From Pantoea alfalfae (GTDB taxonomy: Bacteria; Pseudomonadota; Gammaproteobacteria; Enterobacterales; Enterobacteriaceae), in the NCBI RefSeq assembly GCF_019880205.1, contig NZ_CP082296.1, positions 62,001-126,000 on the forward strand: a stretch of DNA of 64,000 bases, in the 5' to 3' direction. Shown here one piece after another: positions 38,687-46,358 of this stretch (positions are counted from its first letter, which is position 1; every line of letters begins with the position of its first letter). The translations under genes were made by a program, and so were the position numbers. The notes beneath the pieces are model-generated. The model did not search any database. It was not told where the DNA came from and saw only the letters and a program-made list of their open reading frames with translations.

Positions 38687-39706
38687 TTAGTGGGTGTTGT
38701 GTTCGGGATAGAAACGCTGGGCAACTTCCGGATGCGAACGCAGCCGGCCTTTAAGGTAATTCCAGCCAACTTCTCGCAGGAGCGGGTTAAGCGGATCGCT
38801 GCTCGGTCCCTGCGCCAGCTCAGCCAGCTGCGGGGGAAGCTGATAGATTGGCACGACGGCGTCGAGCTGTGCGCCAAGGAAGAAGGCGATGGATAAGCGC
38901 TCATTGTTCTGCTGCGGCGACACCACGCGGTGTACCGTCGCGCGCAGATAGCCGTTGGTCGCCAGCTCCAGCAGTTCGCCAATGTTGACCACAAACGCGC
39001 CCGGCAAAGGTGAGGCATCAATCCAGTTGCCCGGCGTCACTTCAACCTGCAAGCCCGGCTGGTCGTCCTGTAATAACATGGTCAGGAAACCCGAATCCTT
39101 GTGTGCACCTACACCCTGGCGTGATTCACCCTCGGTGCGGCCCGGATAGCGGATCAGTTTGATGTGTTCGTTGGGATAGTCGCCGTAAAGGTTATCGAAG
39201 GCGTTACGTGGCAGGTTCAGCGCTTCGGCAAAGGCGCGCAGCAGCTCCAGCGCCACGGCAGTCATCTGCTGCTGCCAGCGGGTCACCACCGTCTGCAATT
39301 CAGGCAAGGCTTCAGGCCACTGGTTCGGCCCCTGCATGCGTTGCCAGGTCGGGGAATCGGCGGTGACGGGCAGCGCTTCGCGCTCTGCGCCAATATCGAA
39401 CTGCTCACGATAATCGGGCTGGCTGCGGGTGATTTCCACGCCCGCCAGGTTGTAACCACGAAAATGCGGTGAGTTGGCCATCGCGACCGCCGTTTTGTCC
39501 GCCTGCGGCAGAGCAAAAAACGTCCGTGCGACCCGCTGAACCTCATCCAGTAATTCACGGTCGATACCGTGATTAATTAAGTAGAAGAAACCGACATCAC
39601 GCGCGGCCTGGCTTAATTTTTCCAGAACCTGTCGCTGCTGCTGTTGATGACCTGACAATAATGCGAAATCAATGACCGGCAATTCTGATGGGGTTAACGC
39701 ACTCAT
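38687..39706 (-). CDS. Isopenicillin N synthase-like Fe(II)/2-oxoglutarate oxygenase
   Basis: 339 residues of the IPNS/ACC-oxidase type dioxygenase family. DIOX_N appears at the N-terminus (LPVIDFALLSG, FFYLINHGID). The jelly-roll core has the metal triad HKD (GVGAHKDSGFLTMLLQ) plus a distal His (RATVHRVVSP), followed by ERLSIAFF whose RxS would bind the 2-oxoglutarate carboxylate. The enzyme should be cytosolic. Its substrate is unknown; the operon suggests an imported sulfur-containing amino acid. ATG at 39706 chosen over a GTG at 39715. It follows the molybdoenzyme gene after a 130-bp gap. Confidence 0.85.
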   Translation of the reverse strand: MSALTPSELPVIDFALLSGHQQQQRQVLEKLSQAARDVGFFYLINHGIDRELLDEVQRVARTFFALPQADKTAVAMANSPHFRGYNLAGVEITRSQPDYREQFDIGAEREALPVTADSPTWQRMQGPNQWPEALPELQTVVTRWQQQMTAVALELLRAFAEALNLPRNAFDNLYGDYPNEHIKLIRYPGRTEGESRQGVGAHKDSGFLTMLLQDDQPGLQVEVTPGNWIDASPLPGAFVVNIGELLELATNGYLRATVHRVVSPQQNNERLSIAFFLGAQLDAVVPIYQLPPQLAELAQGPSSDPLNPLLREVGWNYLKGRLRSHPEVAQRFYPEHNTH

Positions 39707-39791
39707 GATTAACACTCTGTTGGCATAGAATCGTTTTACCTTGCCATTTCAGTTATGCGTTAACTACCAACTAATCCTGCTATGGATATGC

Positions 39792-39815
39792 GGCGGATGG
39801 GAATATCCCACCGCC
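39792..39815. other. Hairpin between the molybdoenzyme and oxygenase genes
   Basis: GGCGG-a-TGGGA-ata-TCCCA-c-CGCC forms a ~9-bp stem in the largest internal gap of the operon (39707-39836). No T-tract is present. It could attenuate or stabilise; the gap may also hold an internal promoter for the downstream five genes. Confidence 0.45.
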
Positions 39816-39836
39816 CCTTAAGTCCCCGCCCGCAGA

Positions 39837-42152
39837 TTACTCTGTGGTCGGGATCACAAATTCCGGTGGCGACCACGCTGTGATTTCAGGCAGGGTCTCG
39901 TGGTAAAGCGCAATCTCTACAAAACAGGTCTGCGCGCTGCACCCCTGGCCCAGTCGTGAACTGCCGCGATCCTGGGTCAGCACATTAGGGTTGCCATGTT
40001 TATCCAGCGGCTTGCCCTCCTGCTGTTCCAGCGGGTCATACCAGGCCCCGGTCGACATCTGCACCACCCCCGGCAGGATATCCTGTGTCAGATGAACGCC
40101 CGCCAGCAGCGCGCCGCGTCCGTTAAACACTTTCACGATGCTGTTCTCCTCAATGCCACGCGCAGCCGCATCCTCAGGGTGCATCCAGAGCGGCTCGCGC
40201 CCGGCAATTTTGGTGGCCCGGCTGACCCGGCCATGATCGTACTGGCTGTGCAGCCGGGTTCGCGGCTGGCTGGAGAGCAGATGCAACGGCCACTGCTGCT
40301 TCTCCTGCTGCTGAGCCTGATATTCCGGCGGATACCAGAAGGCAAAGCCGGGCGCTTCTTCATAGCCAAAGTCAGCCACCCGCTGCGAAAAGAGTTCGAT
40401 TTTTCCCGATACCGTGCTGAGCGGGGCCGACTCCGGGTTATCGCGAAACGCTTTAAGGAGGATCTGTGGTGTGTCAGGCGCGGGATATTCCACCACGCCC
40501 TGTGACCAGAAGGCCTCAAAGGGCGGCAGTTCGATGCCCTGCGCCGCTGCGCGTGGCCGGGAGTCTGCGTAAATGGCTTCAAGCCACTGGCGCTCACCGC
40601 GTCCCTGAGTAAAGGCATCAGCAAAACCGAGCCGCTGCGCCAGCTCAGCAAAGATGGCGTAATCCGATTTTGCCGCCCCAAACGGCGGCAGATGCTGCGG
40701 CATGGCAATAATAAAGCCGTCGTTGCTGGCGCTGCCGATATCCTCGCGCTCCAGCGAAGTGGTGGCGGGCAGGACGATATCGGCAAATCTGGCCTGCGCC
40801 GTCCAGAACTGCTCATGCACAATCACGGTGTCCGGCTGCTGCCATGCGCGTATCAGCTTGTTGATATCCTGATGATGATGGAAGACGTTGCCGCCAGCCC
40901 AGTAGACCAGCCGGATGTCGGGATAGGTTCGCTGCTGGCCGTCAAACGCGTAGAGACCGCCGGGATTAAGCAGCATGTCAGCGATACGTGCCACCGGTAT
41001 AGTCTGCTGTACGGCATTATGGCCGGCAGGCAGCCGGGGGCCAGAGAACTGTCGCCGGGCGGCACCCGCCAGATTGGTTGAGGCGTAACCAAACCCCAGC
41101 CCGCCGCCGGGCGTGCCAATCTGCCCCAGTAGCGCAGTGGTGGCGACAGTGGCCCAGAACGCCTGCTCGCCCTGCCGCGCACGCTGCACTGACCAGGCAA
41201 TATTGACCATCGTTTTGTGAGCCGCCATCTGCCGTGCTAATCCGCGAATCTGATCGGCTGCCAGCCCGGTTAGTGACGCAGCCCATTCGGGCGTTTTGGC
41301 GATGCCATCGTGTTCACCCAACAGATACGCCGCATAGATATCGAAGCCTACGGTGTAGCGCGCCACAAAGGCCGCGTCATACAGGGATTCCGCAATCAAT
41401 ACCTGCCCGATGGCCAGTAGTAACGCCGTATCGGAGCCGGGCTTTATCGCCAGCCACTCCGCATCGGCCACCCCGGCGAGATCGTTTCTGACCGGACTGA
41501 TGTTAATAAAGCGGGTGCCATTCTGCCGCAGTGTGGTCAGCCAGTGAGCCAGCGCATGATCGTTAGCCCCACCGCCATTGACCTGCGCATTGCGCAGCGG
41601 CAATCCGCCAATCGCCACAAACAGCTCACAATGCTCCGCCAGTACCGGCCAGTGAGTATGGTGACGTTGTAACTCATCCAGATTACCGATGATGTGCGGC
41701 AGCGTGCGTTCACCGGCCGCAATGCTGTAGGTATTGGTGCTGGCGGTGTAGCCGCCGTAGTGGTTAAAGAAGCGGTGCAGCTGGCTCTGGGCATGATGAA
41801 ATCGTCCGGCGCTGGACCAGCCATATGAACCGGCATAGATCGCTTCATTGCCGTGCCCGGTTTTCACCCGCGCCAGCTCTTCAGCCACCAGTTGCAGCGC
41901 CACTTCCCAGCTCACCTCGACAAACGGCTCTTTACCGCGTCCGCTGCGTGAAGCGCTTCTGTTCTGCAGATAGCCGAGCCTGACAGCCGGATTTCTGACC
42001 CGGGTTTCACTCTGCACCGCGCCCGGCAGCGACTGACCGATAGCGGACGGATTACGGTCCCACGCCACCGGCCTGACCGACGTCAGCGTGTCACCGTCGG
42101 TGGTGACGTGATAGGTGCCCCAGTGCATTACCGCTAAATCATTCTTCTTCAT
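39837..42152 (-). CDS. BisC/TorZ-like molybdopterin S-/N-oxide reductase (cytoplasmic)
   Basis: 771 residues, similar along its length to E. coli BisC (biotin and methionine sulfoxide reductase). The start MHWGTYHVTTDGDTL, GSYGWSSAGRFHHAQSQLHRF (the second Ser of YGWSS is the expected Mo ligand), TPGGGLGFGYAS, EQFWTAQARFADIVLPAT, SGKIELFS and LSSQPRTRLHSQYDHG are all family features. No Tat signal and no N-terminal Fe-S motif are seen, so the enzyme should be cytosolic like BisC. The substrate is probably an S-oxide or N-oxide of an imported compound. The gene starts 3 bp after the copy A permease. Confidence 0.9.
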   Translation of the reverse strand: MKKNDLAVMHWGTYHVTTDGDTLTSVRPVAWDRNPSAIGQSLPGAVQSETRVRNPAVRLGYLQNRSASRSGRGKEPFVEVSWEVALQLVAEELARVKTGHGNEAIYAGSYGWSSAGRFHHAQSQLHRFFNHYGGYTASTNTYSIAAGERTLPHIIGNLDELQRHHTHWPVLAEHCELFVAIGGLPLRNAQVNGGGANDHALAHWLTTLRQNGTRFINISPVRNDLAGVADAEWLAIKPGSDTALLLAIGQVLIAESLYDAAFVARYTVGFDIYAAYLLGEHDGIAKTPEWAASLTGLAADQIRGLARQMAAHKTMVNIAWSVQRARQGEQAFWATVATTALLGQIGTPGGGLGFGYASTNLAGAARRQFSGPRLPAGHNAVQQTIPVARIADMLLNPGGLYAFDGQQRTYPDIRLVYWAGGNVFHHHQDINKLIRAWQQPDTVIVHEQFWTAQARFADIVLPATTSLEREDIGSASNDGFIIAMPQHLPPFGAAKSDYAIFAELAQRLGFADAFTQGRGERQWLEAIYADSRPRAAAQGIELPPFEAFWSQGVVEYPAPDTPQILLKAFRDNPESAPLSTVSGKIELFSQRVADFGYEEAPGFAFWYPPEYQAQQQEKQQWPLHLLSSQPRTRLHSQYDHGRVSRATKIAGREPLWMHPEDAAARGIEENSIVKVFNGRGALLAGVHLTQDILPGVVQMSTGAWYDPLEQQEGKPLDKHGNPNVLTQDRGSSRLGQGCSAQTCFVEIALYHETLPEITAWSPPEFVIPTTE

Positions 42153-42155
42153 GGT

Positions 42156-42827
42156 TTACTCGCGTCGGATACGACGTGAAATACGCGTACCCAGGGTTTG
42201 CAGAAGCTGGACAATCACAATGAGAACCAGCGCAGTGGAAATCGTGGCAAAGGCGTCAAAGCGCTGATAACCGTAAGTAATGGCGAGGTCGCCAATGCCG
42301 CCGCCACCCACCGTGCCCGCCATCGCCGTGGCGCCCAGCAGTCCGATGGTGGCAGTGGTCAGGGCCAGCACCAGCGAGGAAGCCGCTTCCGGCAGCATGA
42401 AATACCAGATGGTCTGCAGCGTAGTAGCCCCCATCGCGTTGGCTGACTCCAGAATGCCTTCGTCGACCTCCAGCAACGCGCTTTCCACCAGCCGCGAGAT
42501 ATAAGGCGCAATAAAGATCACCAGCGGTACAATGGCCCCCGCCGTGCCAATCGTGGTGTTCACCAGCAGGCGCGTCAGCGGCAGGATAGTAATCAGCAGA
42601 ATAATGAACGGCAGCGAACGGATGATATTCACGACAGGGTTCAATAGCTGATGCACCAGACGCTGGGGCTGTATCCCGCCCGGACGGCAGACCACCAGAA
42701 TAATGCCAAGCGGCAGCCCCAGCAGCGAACCAAAGCCCAGCGACAGCCCCACCATAATCAGCGTGTCCTGCATCGCCGTCAGGAACTGATCGCCGGTTAC
42801 AGCCGTTTCAAAGAGTTCAGACATCAC
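42156..42827 (-). CDS. MetI-like ABC permease (copy A)
   Basis: 223 residues with five helices. IRSLPFIILLITILPLTRLLV, the coupling segment ESANAMGATTLQTIWYFMLPEA and AGTVGGGGIGDLAITYGYQRFDA are MetI features. The start overlaps the copy A ATPase gene by about 10 nt. Partner of MetN-like copy A and the binding protein at 43839. Confidence 0.9.
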   Translation of the reverse strand: MMSELFETAVTGDQFLTAMQDTLIMVGLSLGFGSLLGLPLGIILVVCRPGGIQPQRLVHQLLNPVVNIIRSLPFIILLITILPLTRLLVNTTIGTAGAIVPLVIFIAPYISRLVESALLEVDEGILESANAMGATTLQTIWYFMLPEAASSLVLALTTATIGLLGATAMAGTVGGGGIGDLAITYGYQRFDAFATISTALVLIVIVQLLQTLGTRISRRIRRE

Positions 42828-43842
42828 TGATTTTTACTCCGGTCGCGGTGAGAAACTGAATCGCCGCCTCGCGCTGCGCGGGTTCGCCTTTGATCTGCAC
42901 AATCATGAAACCCAGAATGGTGCGCTGCACCTCCGTCATGCTGGCGAACAGAATATTCACCTCCACCTCATAGTTGCGGATCAGCTGATTGATCACCGGC
43001 TGCTGTGCCGTGCTGCCGACAAACTCCAGCCGTAACGCGTCGGCTGCCGGATGCTCGCTGAGCAATTCAAGCGTCTGCTGTGGCAGGCGATCGTGAATGA
43101 CCGACTGCACAAAGCTGGCGCTCACCGCCTGCTGCGGTTCGGCGAACAGCGTCAGGACATCGCCCTGTTCAACAATGCGCCCGTGGGCCATTACCGCCAT
43201 CCGGTTGCAGATTTTCTGCACCACTGACATCTCGTGGGTGATCAGCACAATGGTGATGCCATAACGCTGATTGATTTCCTGCAACAGCAGCAGAATCTGT
43301 ACCGTGGTCTGGGGATCCAGCGCCGACGTCGCCTCATCGCACAGCAGAATGGCAGGGTTGGTCGCCAGCGCACGGGCAATCCCGACGCGCTGTTTCTGAC
43401 CGCCAGAGAGTTCGTCCGGGTAGCTGTGGGCTTTGTCGCTGAAGTTCACAAACGCCAGCAGTTCCGCCACGCGGGTGGCAATAAAATCTTTACTCCGCCC
43501 CTGCAATATCAGCGGGATGGCCACGTTGTGAAATACGGTGCGGGCATTGAGCAGATTAAAGTGCTGAAAGATCATCCCAATCTGCTTTTTGACTTCAATT
43601 AACCGCTTTTTGCTGATCCCCTGTAACGCTTCACCCTGCACCTCTACCGTGCCGGTCGTCGGCGTTTCCAGATGATTAATCAGGCGCAGCAGCGTGCTTT
43701 TTCCGGCACCACTGGTGCCGATAACGCCAAAAATATCGCCCTGGTTGATGCGCAGATTAATATCCTGCAGCGCCTGCACTTCTGTCCCATTACGTGCAAA
43801 GGTTTTGCTGGCCTGGTGAAACGCGATAGCCGCCTGACTCAT
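42817..43842 (-). CDS. MetN-like ABC ATPase with NIL domain (copy A)
   Basis: 341 residues, the usual MetN length. ABC motifs: [42 protein letters not shown]. Residues ~265-341 (RLEFVGSTAQQPVINQLI, then VNILFASMTEVQ and GFMIVQIKG) form a NIL domain, the methionine-sensing regulatory domain of MetN. The ATG overlaps the stop of the preceding binding-protein gene by 4 nt. Confidence 0.92.
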   Translation of the reverse strand: MSQAAIAFHQASKTFARNGTEVQALQDINLRINQGDIFGVIGTSGAGKSTLLRLINHLETPTTGTVEVQGEALQGISKKRLIEVKKQIGMIFQHFNLLNARTVFHNVAIPLILQGRSKDFIATRVAELLAFVNFSDKAHSYPDELSGGQKQRVGIARALATNPAILLCDEATSALDPQTTVQILLLLQEINQRYGITIVLITHEMSVVQKICNRMAVMAHGRIVEQGDVLTLFAEPQQAVSASFVQSVIHDRLPQQTLELLSEHPAADALRLEFVGSTAQQPVINQLIRNYEVEVNILFASMTEVQRTILGFMIVQIKGEPAQREAAIQFLTATGVKISDV

Positions 43843-44651
43843 TTGAAATAGTCTGGCAACAGATAGCCCGCATATTGCGCATTACCGGTGATATACGCTT
43901 TGAATTCCGGCGAGTGATAGCCGGCAATAATGTCACGGGCAAAATGAGCCTGCTTATTTTTACCCGCTACCGTTACTACGTTAATAAACTGGCTGGTTGG
44001 TGCCTCCAGTTTCAGCGCGGAATTGAGTTTCAGGCCACTGGAGACCGCGAAGTTACCCTGAATGACACCATAATCCACATCAGGCAGTGCGCGCACCTGC
44101 TGGGCGTTATCCATCTCTTTCAGCACGATTTTGTAGGGGTTCTCCGTAATGTTTTTCTGCGAGAAGGTTGCGGCGTCGCTCTCAGGGCTGATTTTCAGCC
44201 AGCCGATACTCTGAAGTAGCAGCGCCGCACGATACTCATTGGAGGGCTGGTTCGGCACAGAGACCGTGCTGCCTGGCGTAGGCTGCGTGAGCGTTTTTGC
44301 GCGTTCAGAATAGAGTCCCATTGGCGGGGTCGGCACCTGCACAATACCGACGTTATCGATGCCAAGCCGATCGTTAACCGACTTCAGATAGACCGGATGC
44401 TGCATGATATTGGCGTCAATCGTGCCGCGATGCACAGCATCATTAACCTGTATGCCATCGCTGAAATCTTTATATTCCAGCGTATAGCCCTGCTTAATTA
44501 ACAGAGGTGCCACGCCTTTTTCAAACTGCTCTTTATAGGGACCCGGATTAAAACCAATGCGTATTTTTTTCTGGTCTGCGGCTTGCGCAGCAGAGATAAA
44601 AATTGAAACAGCCGTCAGTGAAAAAATAATTCCCCGTGATGTAATGCGCAT
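43839..44651 (-). CDS. NlpA/MetQ-family substrate-binding protein (copy A)
   Basis: 270 residues. Signal peptide SLTAVSIFISAAQA with mature start ADQKKIRIGFNPGPYKEQF; no lipobox. Family segments include GTIDANIMQHPVYLKSVND and VPNQPSNEYRAALLLQS. First gene of the nine-gene operon and divergent from the aminotransferase at 44870. It differs markedly from copy B, so the two transporters probably have different ligands. Confidence 0.9.
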   Translation of the reverse strand: MRITSRGIIFSLTAVSIFISAAQAADQKKIRIGFNPGPYKEQFEKGVAPLLIKQGYTLEYKDFSDGIQVNDAVHRGTIDANIMQHPVYLKSVNDRLGIDNVGIVQVPTPPMGLYSERAKTLTQPTPGSTVSVPNQPSNEYRAALLLQSIGWLKISPESDAATFSQKNITENPYKIVLKEMDNAQQVRALPDVDYGVIQGNFAVSSGLKLNSALKLEAPTSQFINVVTVAGKNKQAHFARDIIAGYHSPEFKAYITGNAQYAGYLLPDYFK

Positions 44652-44869
44652 AGTACTTCCTGATTCATTATTGTGAGAGCAATCGATTTAATCACAGCCC
44701 TTACAATCAGGAACAGGCAAAACCGATCCCGACTTTGGCTTATTTATGCTAACGATAGCCACAGTCTGAATATCCAGATAGCGGCAATCTTCAGCGTTAT
44801 TTCTGCTAAAGAAATGAAACGCGGCTGTGTCATTCTTTTCCGCTTCACACTCTTTATTGCGGGACGGTT
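44652..44869. promoter_or_regulatory. Divergent promoter region, nine-gene operon / aminotransferase
   Basis: 218 bp between divergent starts. TGGCT...AGCCA (44736-44761 area) is an inverted repeat around TATTTATGCTAACGAT, and GATAGC occurs twice (near 44754 and 44777). I do not see a MetJ (AGACGTCT) array or a CRP palindrome. No regulator gene is adjacent, so control may come from a distant sulfur regulator such as CysB or Cbl. That is speculation. Confidence 0.4.
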
Positions 44870-46063
44870 ATGGCGGAGTTTGCAGCTTCAGATTTGGTCG
44901 CAGGGCTGGAAGAGAATCTTTTCAGCTTACTCGAGAAGCAGGCAGCAGAACTGGATGCATCGCAGTTACCGCTTATCGATCTCTCATCGGGCAGCCCACG
45001 TCAGCCTACGCCGCCTGCGGTCATCGCCTCCTTTCAGGCTGCGGCGGCGCAGCCTGAAAACCATGAGTATCCCTCCTTCTGGGGAAAGCCCGCCCTGCGT
45101 CAGGCTATCGCTGACTTTTACCAGCGTCACTATGGGGTCACGCTCAATCCCGATACCGAAGTTGCGCTGTTTCAGGGCGCGCACATTGGCGTCAACGGCT
45201 TTCCACGCGCCCTGCTCAACCCGGGCCAGGTGTTAATCTCCACCGATCCCTGTTATCCAATCTATCGCTCAGCAGCACGCCAAGCCGGTGCCGATTTTTA
45301 TGGCATCCCGCTGGAGGCGCGTAACGCTTTCCTGCCCGATTTTACTCAGGTGCCGGATGAGATTACCGCGCGCGCCGGTCTGGTTATGCTCAACTATCCC
45401 CATAATCCCACCGGCGCACTGGCGACGCCCGCGCTGTTCGCCGACGCGCTGGCTTTCGCCCGCCAGCACCCTATTCCGCTGATACATGACTTCGCCTACG
45501 CTACGCTAGGCAGTGAGCCGGACGAGCAGCCGCTAAGTCTGCTGGCCCAGCCCGATGGCAAAGAGTGGGGGGTGGAAATTTACACCCTGTCGAAAAGCGC
45601 GTTGATGGCAGGCTGGCGTGTGGGCTTTGCTGTGGGAAACGCCTCGATTATTACGGCTTTTAAAAAACTGCATACTCACAGCTACAGCACGGTGTCTGGT
45701 GCGGTGCAGGATGCCGCCATCACCGCCTTGTCGCTCTCTGCTGAGCAACTTAACCGTCTGGCTGATCCTTATCACCAGCGGCGTCGCGTGGTACTCGCCA
45801 GGCTGGCAGCGATGCACTGGCCGGTGCGCGCTCGTCAGGGCACCTTTTTCCTCTGGCTGCCTGCGCCACCCGGTTTTACCGGCGAGGAGTTCGCCAGCCT
45901 GTTACTGCGAGAGTGTCATCTGCTGGTGGCACCAGGTCACGGCTTTGGCCCCGCCGGGCGGGATTATATCCGTATCAGCCTGACCGCCAGCACGGAACAG
46001 CTGCTGCAGGCGCTGGATCGTATTGACGGCCTGAAGCTGATTAATGAGCGCAGGCGTAGCTGA
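44870..46063 (+). CDS. Class I/II PLP-dependent aminotransferase
   Basis: 397 residues of fold-type I. PLP features: YPSFWGKPALRQAIADFY, LNYPHNPTGA, the Lys in YTLSKSALMAGWRVGF and the C-terminal YIRISLTAS arginine. It most resembles the LL-diaminopimelate/AlaC-like subgroup rather than E. coli YbdL. Amino-donor specificity is unclear. It is divergent from the nine-gene operon, so it may convert the imported amino acid to its 2-oxo acid, the type of substrate an HcxA-like reductase would use. Confidence 0.85.
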   Translation: MAEFAASDLVAGLEENLFSLLEKQAAELDASQLPLIDLSSGSPRQPTPPAVIASFQAAAAQPENHEYPSFWGKPALRQAIADFYQRHYGVTLNPDTEVALFQGAHIGVNGFPRALLNPGQVLISTDPCYPIYRSAARQAGADFYGIPLEARNAFLPDFTQVPDEITARAGLVMLNYPHNPTGALATPALFADALAFARQHPIPLIHDFAYATLGSEPDEQPLSLLAQPDGKEWGVEIYTLSKSALMAGWRVGFAVGNASIITAFKKLHTHSYSTVSGAVQDAAITALSLSAEQLNRLADPYHQRRRVVLARLAAMHWPVRARQGTFFLWLPAPPGFTGEEFASLLLRECHLLVAPGHGFGPAGRDYIRISLTASTEQLLQALDRIDGLKLINERRRS

Positions 46064-46268
46064 TGAAATCTGAGCCAGACAGCATCTGAGCCATAAACGC
46101 GGGATATGACCAAATGTTTATGAGCGTAAGCAGGCATGATTAAGTGCAGTGTGCTAGTTTTGTCAGCAAAGCCAGTTATTTCGGCTGAAAACTTGCAAAA
46201 CCTTACATTCGTAGTCTAAGGTTTACCGGCTGCGGTTTCTGCCGCTTCACTTAAAAATTATTCGGCTT

Positions 46269-46329
46269 CTTATAGCTTTCATTTCCACGGTTTCTTCTGA
46301 ACATTATTTGCGGCTGCGAAAGCTATAAG
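46269..46329. other. 12-bp perfect inverted repeat in the proP-like leader
   Basis: CTTATAGCTTTC at 46269-46280 is perfectly inverted at 46318-46329 (GAAAGCTATAAG) with a 37-base loop, ending 29 bp before the ATG. It could be a leader stem-loop or a pair of distant protein sites. The rest of the 295-bp gap 46064-46358 shows no gene. Confidence 0.55.
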
Positions 46330-46358
46330 ACTCCTTCATTGAAGTACCTGAGGAGAAT

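Noticed and set aside
44672..44696. TGTGA...TCACA as a CRP site in the aminotransferase/operon promoter
   Set aside because: The half-sites are separated by 15 bp, not 6, so it does not fit CRP.
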